Shown here in pieces: positions 33,034-40,974 of a stretch of DNA of 64,000 bases. Numbering within the stretch: position 1 is the first letter of the stretch; every line of letters begins with the position of its first letter. Origin of the DNA: Embleya sp051903075 (GTDB lineage: Bacteria > Actinomycetota > Actinomycetes > Streptomycetales > Streptomycetaceae); the NCBI RefSeq assembly GCF_051903075.1, contig NZ_CP182422.1:4588001-4652000 (forward strand), written 5' to 3'. The position numbers and the translations under genes are program-made. The notes under the pieces were generated by a model. That model did not search any database and was not told the DNA's origin. It saw only the letters and a list, made by a program, of their open reading frames with translations.

Positions 33034-34329
33034 ATGAACGACGACATGAAACCCGGTGTCTCGGCCGGCGACCGGGCCGGCGACGTCCCGGGCGGCCCTC
33101 CGGGGTCGTCCGCGGCGCCCACGACGACGACCACTCGACCCCAACTTCTGCGCAGCGTCGACGACCGCATGGTCTCCGGCGTGTGCGGCGGGCTCGGCGA
33201 GCATTTCGGCCTCGATCCGGTGATCTTCCGCATCGTCTTCGCGGTGCTGTCGCTCTTCGGCGGGGTGGGCGTACTGGTGTACAGCCTGGGCTGGCTGTTG
33301 ATCCCGGCCCGTGGAGAGGAGCAGCCGGTGCTGCGCCGGGTGCTCTCCGGGAAGTTCGACCGCGGGGCGACGGCCGCCACCGTGGTCGCCGTGATGGGGG
33401 TCGCCTTGTTCTTCACGTATCTGGACTCGGGCTTCGGCCCGTCGGTCCCGCTGATGATGATCACCGCCGTGGTCCTGTTCATGGTCTGGACCGACACGAA
33501 ACGCAGGTCCGAGGCCGCCGCGCGCACGGCGGGGGTCGCGGCGATGGCGAGCGCTCCCGCGCCGGTCGACACCGTCCCGGCCGGCGACACCGCGCCGGGA
33601 CCGCCGATGTGGTGGCAGGCGCCCGGTGGCGGCTCGGCGCCGGAGGGTGGGAAGCCGCCCGCGAAGCCGGTCGCGGCCGAGCCGGGGAAGGGTGCGAAGC
33701 GTCCGCGCTCGTACGTGGCGCTGGCCACGCTGTCCGTGGCCACGATGGTCGGCGGCCTGCTGTGGGTGCTCAACCGCAGCGACGCGGTCGACGTGACGTT
33801 CACCGTCGCGGTGGCCATCGTGCTCGGCGTCGTCGGACTGGGCCTGATCGCGGGCACCTGGTTCGGCCGGGCCCGGCTGCTGATCCTGCCCGCCCTCGCG
33901 CTCACCGCGCTGCTCGCCGGGCTGACCGCGATCACCGTGCCGCTGACCGGGCCGTGGGGGGAGCGCACGTACACGCCGACCTCGGTCGCGGCGCTGCCCG
34001 CGTCGTACCACCTCGGCGGCGGCGACATGGACCTGGACCTGCGCAGCCTCGACCTGGGGCCGGCCCGCGCGGCGACGGTCAAGGCCACGGTGGGCGCCGG
34101 GCAGATCCAGGTGTGGGTGCCCAAGGACGTCAGGGTGGTGTTCAAGGGCCGCTCCGACGTGGGCGACGTGCGCACGACGAGCGGGCGCGACGACGGCTGG
34201 CGGCCGGACCGGAGCGAGACGCTGGAGCCGATCGCGCAGCCGGAGCGCGGCACGATCACGCTGGACCTGAAGGTCGGCGTGGGCCAGGTGGAACTGCTGT
34301 ACGACGACCACGGACGGCTGCCTCGATGA
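33034..34329 (+). CDS. PspC-domain membrane protein
   Basis: 431 aa from ATG 33034 (no ribosome site; CACGAT six bases upstream would allow a leaderless start). After a Pro/Thr-rich N terminus, the PspC domain covers about 40-100 (RMVSGVCGGLGEHFGLDPVIFRIVF, GVLVYSLGWLLIPA). Further membrane segments: AATVVAVMGVALFF, VPLMMITAVVLFMVW, YVALATLSVATMVGGLLW, VTFTVAVAIVLGVVGLGLIAG and LLILPALALTALLAGL. The last ~110 residues form a soluble beta-rich domain (GGGDMDLDLRSL, VGAGQIQVWVPKDV, VGVGQVELLYDD) like the C-terminal LiaF-type/DUF2154 domain. Divergent from the PspC kinase, so probably part of one envelope-stress regulon. Confidence 0.9.
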   Translation: MNDDMKPGVSAGDRAGDVPGGPPGSSAAPTTTTTRPQLLRSVDDRMVSGVCGGLGEHFGLDPVIFRIVFAVLSLFGGVGVLVYSLGWLLIPARGEEQPVLRRVLSGKFDRGATAATVVAVMGVALFFTYLDSGFGPSVPLMMITAVVLFMVWTDTKRRSEAAARTAGVAAMASAPAPVDTVPAGDTAPGPPMWWQAPGGGSAPEGGKPPAKPVAAEPGKGAKRPRSYVALATLSVATMVGGLLWVLNRSDAVDVTFTVAVAIVLGVVGLGLIAGTWFGRARLLILPALALTALLAGLTAITVPLTGPWGERTYTPTSVAALPASYHLGGGDMDLDLRSLDLGPARAATVKATVGAGQIQVWVPKDVRVVFKGRSDVGDVRTTSGRDDGWRPDRSETLEPIAQPERGTITLDLKVGVGQVELLYDDHGRLPR

Positions 34330-34375
34330 GCACGACACCGAGGAACGGCGTGGCCCGGATGGAGGGCGAATCCCG

Positions 34376-35533
34376 ATGAGGACGAACAGGCAGCGCTTCG
34401 ACCCGATGGCCCTGATCGCGGGTGTGGTGTTCACCGCCATCGCGATCGCGTATCTCCTACGGGCGGGCGGTCACGCGCTGATGAGCCCCGAGTGGTCGCT
34501 GGCCACCGCGGCGATCGGGGTGGGCCTGGCGGGCCTCGCCGGGGCCCTGTGGTCGATGGTGCCGACCGGCCGCTCCGACGCGCCCGCGCCGCCGGCCCGG
34601 TTCTTCGCGCCGGTGGCTCCGCCGGAGCCGGGCGGCACGGCGTTCGTGGGCCGAGACGGACACGAGGAGCGCGTAGGCCCACTCGGCGAGAACACCGGAA
34701 CGAACCCGAACCCGAACCCGAAAGCCGGATCCGACCCCGAGCCCCGTCCGACAGCCGACCCCGGGACCGCCCCGGACCCGACAACCCGCCCAGGCCGGCC
34801 GCCCCACCCCGAGGCCGCCACGGTGCCGGGGACGGACATCGAGCCCGGCATCGAGGCCGCAACCACCTCCGTGACCGGCGCCGAGACCGGAACCACCTCC
34901 GTGACCGGCGCCGAGACCGGGGCCGCCTTCGGGACCGGCGCCGAGGCCGGGGCCGCCTTCGGGACAGGCGCCGAGACCGGGACCGGCTTCGGGCCGGACG
35001 CCGACCTCGGGACCGGCGTTGAGATCGGCACCGACTCCGGGACCGGTGCCGAGTCCGACATCGAGACCGGGGCCGACCTCGGGACTGGCAGCGAGACCGG
35101 GACCCGCTTCGGGACGGACGCCGAGTCCGACGTCGAGGCTGGGGCCGACCTCCGGACGGATATCGAGTCCGACGTCGAGATGGGGACGAGCTTCGGGTCT
35201 GGCGTCGGGTCCGACACCGAGACCGGGACCGACCTCGGGACGGATGTCGAGTCCGGCGGCGAGATCGAGACGGTCTTCAGGACTGGCATCGAGACCGGCG
35301 CCGACCTCAGGACCGACGTCGAGACCGACACCGAGACCGGAGCCGGGGTCGAGGTCACATCCCGTGCCGGGGCCGGGAGTCATGCCGAGGTCGAGGCGGA
35401 AGACGAGACGGAGATCTTGGCCGTGATCGAAGCGCCGGCCGAGCCGGACTCACCGGCCGGATCCTCGGCCGCTCCGGCGGCGTCCGACGGCGGCCCGGAC
35501 GGCACCCCGCCGGCCGTCGACCCGACCAAGTAG
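34376..35533 (+). CDS. Two-helix membrane protein with long repetitive acidic tail
   Basis: 385 aa. The N terminus (MRTNRQRFDPMALIAGVVFT) contains two membrane segments at about 11-32 and 40-60, resembling the small membrane protein commonly found behind PspC genes in Streptomyces. From about residue 110 the protein turns into low-complexity sequence of Gly, Thr, Glu, Asp and Ala with an irregular period of about 6 residues (TGAETG, GTGAE, TDVESD) up to residue 330, then a Pro/Ala/Asp end. The tail looks like a recent repeat expansion added to an otherwise ~90-residue protein. Starts 46 bases after the PspC gene. Function unknown. Confidence 0.85.
   Translation: MRTNRQRFDPMALIAGVVFTAIAIAYLLRAGGHALMSPEWSLATAAIGVGLAGLAGALWSMVPTGRSDAPAPPARFFAPVAPPEPGGTAFVGRDGHEERVGPLGENTGTNPNPNPKAGSDPEPRPTADPGTAPDPTTRPGRPPHPEAATVPGTDIEPGIEAATTSVTGAETGTTSVTGAETGAAFGTGAEAGAAFGTGAETGTGFGPDADLGTGVEIGTDSGTGAESDIETGADLGTGSETGTRFGTDAESDVEAGADLRTDIESDVEMGTSFGSGVGSDTETGTDLGTDVESGGEIETVFRTGIETGADLRTDVETDTETGAGVEVTSRAGAGSHAEVEAEDETEILAVIEAPAEPDSPAGSSAAPAASDGGPDGTPPAVDPTK
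34855..35350 (+). repeat. Minisatellite-like coding repeat
   Basis: Units of about 18 bases of the type GACCGGCGCCGAGACCGG (with variants GGGACGGACGCCGAGTCC) are repeated more than 20 times with drift, encoding TGAETG / GTDAES blocks. Two adjacent units near 34873-34920 are nearly identical, suggesting recent slippage. Confidence 0.8.
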
Positions 35534-35556
35534 CCGACGCGGGTGGCCGATACGAC

Positions 35557-35593
35557 GAGGGGGCGGGTGGGCCGACAGCCCACCCGCCCCCTC
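35557..35593 (+). terminator. Terminator after the repeat-tail gene
   Basis: Perfect 16-bp stem (35557-35572 with 35578-35593), loop CGACA, 23 bases after the stop. Confidence 0.9.
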
Positions 35594-35689
35594 GCGCGTA
35601 CGCGGCGGGCACTGCCCCGGGTCCGCACCCGCTATCTCCGAACCCGCCCCTCTGCCGCTTCGCGCCCGCGCCTCGGTTCGGCACCGCGC

Positions 35690-36150
35690 CCCGCACCTCC
35701 GCGCCCGCGTCTCCGCGCCGCCCCGGACCTCCGCGCCCGTCTCCGTGCGCCGAGCCGCGTACCGCGTCCGCGCGCGGCACGCGCGGCGTCCGGTATCGCG
35801 TTCCGGCGCCGCGCGCCCTGCGCCATGCGCTGCGTCCCCGCGTCCCGCACCTCCGCGCCCGCGTCTTCGCGCCGCCCCGGACTTCCGCGCCCGTTCCCGC
35901 GCGCCGAGCCGCGTACCGCGTCCGCGCGCGGCACGCGCGGCGTCCCGTATCGCGTTCCCGCGCCGCGCGCTCCGCCCTTGCGTTCCCGCCCCGCGCTCCC
36001 GCCTCCCGCGCCCCCACCTCCGCGCCCGCGTCTCCGCGTCACCCCGCACCTCCGCGCCGCGTCCCGTATTGCGTTCCCGCCGCGCGCGCCGAGCCCCGTA
36101 CCGCGTCCGCGCGCGCCTCGCGTCACGCTTCCGCGTCACGCCTCCGCGCC
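35690..36150. repeat. Degenerate tandem repeat array in a 640-base gap
   Basis: 35594-36175 has no believable gene; it is C-rich, with phrases such as CCGCGCCCGCGTCTCCGCG recurring. GCCGAGCCGCGTACCGCGTC occurs at 35749 and again at 35903 (154 bases apart) with long flanking identity including CGCGCGGCACGCGCGGCGTC, and a diverged third copy begins at 36088. Open frames through it have Arg/Pro/Ala composition on both strands and no start context, so I treat it as non-coding. Confidence 0.75.
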
Positions 36151-36175
36151 CCCGCGCCGTGCGTCGCGGGTGTGC

Positions 36176-37093
36176 TCAGCCGCGGTCGTGTGGGGTGTGC
36201 CACAGGGTTGGGTCGGGGCCCTTTGGGACGATTCCGGTTGGGTTGATCGCGTTGTGTGTGACGTAGTAATGGCGCTTGATGTGGTCGAAGTCGACCGTGT
36301 CTCCGAAGCCTTCGGTCTGGAACAGGTCGCGGGCGTAGGCCCACAGGACCGGGTACTCGGTCAGCTTGCGCAGGTTGGTCTTGAAGTGGCCGTGGTAGAC
36401 CGCGTCGAACCGGACCAGCGTGGTGAACAGCCGGATGTCCGCCTCGGTGATCGACTCGCCGACCAGGAAGCGCTGCCCGCCGAGCCGCTTCTCCAGCAGG
36501 TCCAGCCGGGCGAACAGCGCGTCGAACGCCTCCTCGTAGGCGTCCTGCGAGGTGGCGAACCCGCACCGGTACACGCCGTTGTTCACGTCCCGGAACACGT
36601 CCGCGTTGATCGCGTCGATCTCCGCGCGCAGGTGCTCGGGGTACAGATCGGGCGCGCCGGCCCGGTGCAGCGCGGTCCAGCGGGTGGAGAGGTCGAGGGT
36701 GATCTGCGGATAGTCGTTGGTGACCACGTGCCCGGTGGTCAGATCGATGATCGCGGGTACGGTCACCCGACCGGCGTAGGTGGGGTCACTGGCCCGATAG
36801 GCGTCGGCGAGGAACGCCAGCCCCGTCGCCGGGTCGCGTCCGTCGGGGTGGTTGGTGAACCGCCACCCGCGCTCGTCCCGGATCGGGTCCACCACGGACA
36901 GACCCAGTGCGTCCTCGAGCCCGAGCAGCCGACGGACGATGATCGCCCGATGCGCCCACGGGCAGGCCAGGGACACGACCAGCTGATATCGCCCGCGCTC
37001 CGGCTCCGGCCGCCCGGTGAACCGGTTGGCCTGTCGGACGAATTCGCCACGGTTGCCGGTCTCGGCGGTGAACTGCGCCTCGGATGAGCTCAT
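36176..37093 (-). CDS. Glutathionyl-hydroquinone reductase-like protein (Xi-class GST, YqjG/ECM4 family)
   Basis: 305 aa. The thioredoxin-like domain contains the Xi-class catalytic motif as SLACPWAHRAIIVRRL, with the active Cys in ACPW, then VTVPAIIDLTTGHVVTNDYPQIT; the C-terminal helical domain has LVGESITEADIRLFTTLVRFD and the family signature FKTNLRKLTEYPVLWAYARDLFQ. Family members reduce glutathionyl-hydroquinones. Actinomycetes make mycothiol instead of glutathione, so the thiol used here is an open point. Length is normal. The stop abuts the repeat array; the M23 peptidase gene lies upstream in the same direction, 40 bases away. Confidence 0.92.
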   Translation of the reverse strand: MSSSEAQFTAETGNRGEFVRQANRFTGRPEPERGRYQLVVSLACPWAHRAIIVRRLLGLEDALGLSVVDPIRDERGWRFTNHPDGRDPATGLAFLADAYRASDPTYAGRVTVPAIIDLTTGHVVTNDYPQITLDLSTRWTALHRAGAPDLYPEHLRAEIDAINADVFRDVNNGVYRCGFATSQDAYEEAFDALFARLDLLEKRLGGQRFLVGESITEADIRLFTTLVRFDAVYHGHFKTNLRKLTEYPVLWAYARDLFQTEGFGDTVDFDHIKRHYYVTHNAINPTGIVPKGPDPTLWHTPHDRG

Positions 37094-37133
37094 CCGTCCA
37101 CGATAGGTCCCGGATCCCCGCCGCGCGCCGCGC

Positions 37134-38774
37134 TCAGGTCGGGTCGAGGCCGTTCGCCCGCAGCCAGGGCAGCGGGTTGATCGGGGCGCCGCCGCCGGGG
37201 CGGACCTCGAAGTGCAGGTGGGGGCCGGTGCTGTTGCCGGTGTCGCCGCTGTAGGCGATCACGTCGCCCGCCTTGACCGGACCGGAGCGGATCTTGGCCC
37301 GGGTCAGGTGGCAGTACCAGGTCTCGGTGCCGTCCTTGCCGGTCAGGATCACCATGTTCCCGTACGCCGTGTTCACCTGCGTGCGCACCACACCGTCCAT
37401 CACCGCGAGCACCGGGGTGCCCAGGTCCACCGGGAAGTCGATGCCGGTGTGGGTGTGCGCCCAGCGCGAGCCGGAGGAGCCGAAATAGGCGCTGAGGCCC
37501 TTCTGGGCGACCGGGAGCACGTACTTGGGCCTGAGGGACTCCCGGCGCTTGCGCTCGGCTTCCTGGTCCTGCTGGGCCTGTTCCTGGCGCTCCTGGAGCG
37601 AGACCCGGGTCTGCGCGCGACTGGCGCGCTCGGCGAAGTCCTCGGCGCCGACCTGGAGATCCACCAGTTGTTTGTCCATCGGCGACATCAGCGGCAGGTC
37701 CTCGCCGCCGGCCACCGGGTCCGCGTCCTTGGTCTCGGCGCCCGCGGTGTGCAGGCCGCCGACCGCCGCGACGGCCATCGCCGCCGCGCCCATCACCGCG
37801 AGCGGGGCGCCGGCGGTGAGCGGGAACGCGCGTTTGCGCTTCACCCGGGTCTTGTCGGCGGGCTCCTTGGCTTCCTTGGCGGCCTTGACCTTCGGCTTCC
37901 CGGCCGGCTCGGCCCGCCGCTCGTCGCGCGCGTCGTCCGCGTCGGCCCCGGTGTCGGTGCGGGCCGGCACGCTGCGGTCATGGTCGTCGACATCGAACGC
38001 GGGCTCGACCGGCGCACGGGTGGTGCCGTCGTCGAACAGGTCCGTCGTCGAGCGGTTGCCGCCCGACCACTTGTCGGCGTCGTCGCGCACCGGGACGGGG
38101 GAGTACCAGGTGTCGGATTCCCACGCGGCGGTGTCCGAAGCGGCGTACCACATACCGGTGTTCGAGCCGCCGTCCCAGGCGGGGTCGACGTACGGGGCCG
38201 GCGCCGGATCCTGCACCGCGGTGTCGGCGACCGCCCAGGTCTGGGTCTGCGTGCCGTAGCCCGTGTCCTGGACCGCCGAGTAGCCGTAGGCGCCGGTCGC
38301 GGCATGGCCGCCGGAGGCGTCGTAGGTCCCGGTGTGGCCGTCCGACGAGCCGTTGCCGTAGCCGTCCCGGCCCGGCACCTGGACGTATCCCGAGGCGTCG
38401 TAGGCGGGTTGATACCCCGAGGTGTCGTAGCCGCCCGTGCCCTGGCCCGTGGTGTCGTAGCCGACGGCGGAGTACTGGGTGCCGGAGTGGTCGACGGCGG
38501 CGTACCCGCCGGATGCGTAGCCGGTCGCCGCGGGGTAGCCGGTGCCGGTGTCGTATCCGTCGTACGCGGGTGCCGGTACACCCCAGCCACCCGATGCGTC
38601 GACCGCGGGCCAACCGCCGCTCGGGTCGGCCGAGTAGGCGTTCGCGCCGTACCCGTAGCCCTGGTCGTAGCCGCCGTGGGCCGGGTCGGACGAGCCGTAG
38701 GGGGAATACGCACCCTCGGTGTCCGACCCGTGGCGAGCCTGCTGCTCCGCACTCGGGTAGCGAACGTCCGTCAC
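37134..38774 (-). CDS. M23 family metallopeptidase with Tyr/Gly-rich cytoplasmic region
   Basis: 546 aa from GTG 38774. Residues about 1-215 are low-complexity Tyr, Gly, Ser, Ala, Thr, Asp (repeats like GYDT, GYGA, YDASG). A charged Lys-rich segment precedes a single membrane span at about 320-345 (LAVMGAAAMAVAAVGGL). Outside, a Glu/Gln/Arg coiled coil (about 375-420) leads to the peptidase M23 domain with metal ligands in HTHTGIDFPVDLGTPV and HLHFEVRPGG and the YGNMVILTG strand. It should cut peptidoglycan cross-links. The long cytoplasmic region is unusual for the family. The next gene in the direction is the Xi-class GST. Confidence 0.92.
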   Translation of the reverse strand: MTDVRYPSAEQQARHGSDTEGAYSPYGSSDPAHGGYDQGYGYGANAYSADPSGGWPAVDASGGWGVPAPAYDGYDTGTGYPAATGYASGGYAAVDHSGTQYSAVGYDTTGQGTGGYDTSGYQPAYDASGYVQVPGRDGYGNGSSDGHTGTYDASGGHAATGAYGYSAVQDTGYGTQTQTWAVADTAVQDPAPAPYVDPAWDGGSNTGMWYAASDTAAWESDTWYSPVPVRDDADKWSGGNRSTTDLFDDGTTRAPVEPAFDVDDHDRSVPARTDTGADADDARDERRAEPAGKPKVKAAKEAKEPADKTRVKRKRAFPLTAGAPLAVMGAAAMAVAAVGGLHTAGAETKDADPVAGGEDLPLMSPMDKQLVDLQVGAEDFAERASRAQTRVSLQERQEQAQQDQEAERKRRESLRPKYVLPVAQKGLSAYFGSSGSRWAHTHTGIDFPVDLGTPVLAVMDGVVRTQVNTAYGNMVILTGKDGTETWYCHLTRAKIRSGPVKAGDVIAYSGDTGNSTGPHLHFEVRPGGGAPINPLPWLRANGLDPT

Positions 38775-38999
38775 CTACGTCGCCTTACGTCTCGGGGGTC
38801 GGTCGGAAACGGACTGTAGCTCCCTTGACGTTCACAGGACAATCCTCGCGATCGGAACCGCAGGTCAGGCGGCCGGGCGGGTGATGCGGTCCGCTTCGGC
38901 GGCACCCGTCCGGGCGGACGCCGTCGACCGCCGCCCGTGCGCCGACCGAGCGGGGGTTACGCTCCGGGCGAGGGCTTCGCTATGTACATGGAGGCAGTG

Positions 39000-39410
39000 A
39001 TGGGTGTTCCCGGACCGATCAGGATCGTCGTGGCCAAGCCCGGGCTCGACGGACACGATCGTGGGGTCAAGGTGGTCGCGCGCGCACTGCGCGACGCGGG
39101 CTTCGAGGTGGTGTACACCGGGCTGCACCAGACCCCGGTCCAGATCGTCGAGACGGCCATCCAGGAGGACGCCGACGCGATCGGTCTGTCGGTGCTCTCC
39201 GGCGCGCACATGACGCTCTTCGCCAAGGTGATCGAACTGCTCAAGGAGCGCGAGGCCGAGGACATCCTGGTGTTCGGCGGCGGGATCATCCCGGAGGAGG
39301 ACGTCCCCGAGCTGCGCCGGATCGGTGTCGCGGCGGTGTTCACCCCGGGCGCGCCGACCACCGACATCGTCGACTGGGTGCGCGCACACGTGGCGACCAC
39401 CGCCGCCTGA
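39000..39410 (+). CDS. icmB: Cobalamin-binding small subunit of isobutyryl-CoA mutase
   Basis: 136 aa from ATG 39000, chosen because GGAGG ends five bases upstream and the length then equals Streptomyces IcmB. B12-binding Rossmann domain: the signature DxHxxG is in KPGLDGHDRGVKV, with LSVLSGAHMTLF and VFGGGIIPEED for the corrin tail. With the large subunit IcmA it interconverts isobutyryl-CoA and n-butyryl-CoA, linking valine catabolism and butyrate to polyketide building blocks. IcmA is not adjacent, which is also the arrangement in Streptomyces. A methylmalonyl-CoA mutase-type B12 subunit is the alternative. Confidence 0.9.
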   Translation: MGVPGPIRIVVAKPGLDGHDRGVKVVARALRDAGFEVVYTGLHQTPVQIVETAIQEDADAIGLSVLSGAHMTLFAKVIELLKEREAEDILVFGGGIIPEEDVPELRRIGVAAVFTPGAPTTDIVDWVRAHVATTAA

Positions 39411-39509
39411 CCGGGCACTTCGCTCGGATGCGGACATTCGGCCCGGCGCGCTCCGCGGGTTCGACGGGCTCGCACACACGTGTCGGTGCGGGCCCGTACC
39501 GTGGCCGTC

Positions 39510-40826
39510 ATGCAGCAACGGTGGACCGCGGAACGGGTGTTGGCACTGGCCCCCGACGCCGCAGCACGCACGGCCGGGAGCGCCCTCGCGAGACCGGAGT
39601 CGTGGTCGGCCACCGGTGCCTCGACGGCCGCCGGCGGTCCGATCTGGGGGTCGGGCGGCGGCGCGGCGGCCTACCGCACGGTGGTCGATCCCGCCGGTCC
39701 CACGGGGCGATGTTCGTGTCCCGGACCGGGCTTTCCCTGCGTACACGCCCTCGGCCTGCTGCTCCTGTGGGCGAACGATCCGGCCGCGGTGCCGGTCGGG
39801 GCGGGCGTGCCCGACTGGGTCGACGCCCCGGCGGCCGGGCGGCGGGAGCGGGCCGGTCTGGCCGATCCCGCCGCGGCCCGGCGGCGGGCCGAGCGGCGGG
39901 CGGCCGAAGTCGCCGAGGGCACCGAGCGGTTGCGCCGATGGCTGGCCGATCGGGTGCACCAGGGCCTGGCGGGCACCGAACGTGAGGGATACGCGATGTG
40001 GGACGGCATCGCGGAGCGCATGGTCGACGCCAAGGCTCCGGGCCTGGCCGCCCGGTTGCGCGCGGCGGGCGCGATACCCGCGTCCGGGGCGGAGGGCTGG
40101 CCGGGCCGACTGCTGGAGGACTACGCCGAGTTGTGGCTGCTCCTGCGCGCCCACGAACACGCCGACGACCTGGATCCGTCCCTGGTGGCCGGATTGCGGG
40201 CGCGCATCGGCTGGACCGTGGACGCGGAGGACGTGCTGCGGGCGGCGCGGGCCGAGGGCACCGCGGTGCACGATCGGTGGCTGGTGCTCGGCAGTCGGGA
40301 CAGCGTCGACGGCGGGCTGACCGAGCGGCGGATCTGGTTGCGCGGCACCGGGTCGGGCCGGCCCGCGCTGGTGCTGGCCTTCGGACCGCAGGGGCGTGCG
40401 CCGCAGTTGGCGCTGCCCGTGGGGCGCACCATCGAGGCCGACGCGGCCTTCCACGACGACGCGGTGCCGCTGCGGGTGGCGCTGGGCGAGCGGACCGGTG
40501 AGCCGGCCGCCGGGGCGGAGCCGGCCGGGGTGGGACCCGAGGAGGCGACTCTGGCCTACGCCGAGGCGCTGCGCCGCGAGCCCTGGCTGGAGGCGTGGCC
40601 GGTGGTGCTCGCCGACGTGGTCGCGGTGCCGGAGCCGATGGGGTGGCGAATCGCCGGCGCGGACGGGTTCTGGTTGCCGGTGGACCGGGCCCGGACCGGC
40701 GAACAGGCGCTGTGGCGGTTGTCCGCGATGTCCGGCGGCACGGGGCTGACCGTGTTCGGCGAGTACGGCGCGCGCGGATTCGTCCCGGTGACCGCGTGGC
40801 ACGAGGGCCAAGCCGTGCCGCTGTAG
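39510..40826 (+). CDS. SWIM zinc-finger protein
   Basis: 438 aa from ATG 39510; TACCGT seven bases upstream and absence of a ribosome site suggest a leaderless start. A SWIM finger (CxCxnCxH) lies near residue 70: GRCSCPGPGFPCVHALGLLLL. The rest is helical, rich in Ala/Arg/Glu, with the conserved phrase GYAMWDGIAERMVDAKAPGLA and a C-terminal beta-rich part (VVLADVVAVPEP, GWRIAGADGFWLPVD). SWIM modules bind DNA, protein or both. It opens a co-directional set with DUF5691, MoxR, DUF5682 and VWA genes, a combination that recurs in actinobacteria; its role there is unknown. Confidence 0.88.
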   Translation: MQQRWTAERVLALAPDAAARTAGSALARPESWSATGASTAAGGPIWGSGGGAAAYRTVVDPAGPTGRCSCPGPGFPCVHALGLLLLWANDPAAVPVGAGVPDWVDAPAAGRRERAGLADPAAARRRAERRAAEVAEGTERLRRWLADRVHQGLAGTEREGYAMWDGIAERMVDAKAPGLAARLRAAGAIPASGAEGWPGRLLEDYAELWLLLRAHEHADDLDPSLVAGLRARIGWTVDAEDVLRAARAEGTAVHDRWLVLGSRDSVDGGLTERRIWLRGTGSGRPALVLAFGPQGRAPQLALPVGRTIEADAAFHDDAVPLRVALGERTGEPAAGAEPAGVGPEEATLAYAEALRREPWLEAWPVVLADVVAVPEPMGWRIAGADGFWLPVDRARTGEQALWRLSAMSGGTGLTVFGEYGARGFVPVTAWHEGQAVPL

Positions 40827-40974
40827 TCGATCCGCGGTGGCCGGTCCGCTGTCGGCGGCTCGCTGTGCCGTCTCGCTGTCATCGGTCCGCCGCCGCCCGG
40901 CCCGATCGGGTCGGAGGATCGACGCCGTCGCCGATCTTCGGCGGCCGATCGCCATGTGTGGGAGGGGAGTTCGG

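Noticed and set aside
35543..36140. Arg/Pro/Ala-rich open frames in the repeat array
   Set aside because: Open in several frames on both strands, no ribosome site, no family resemblance; explained by the C-rich repeat composition.
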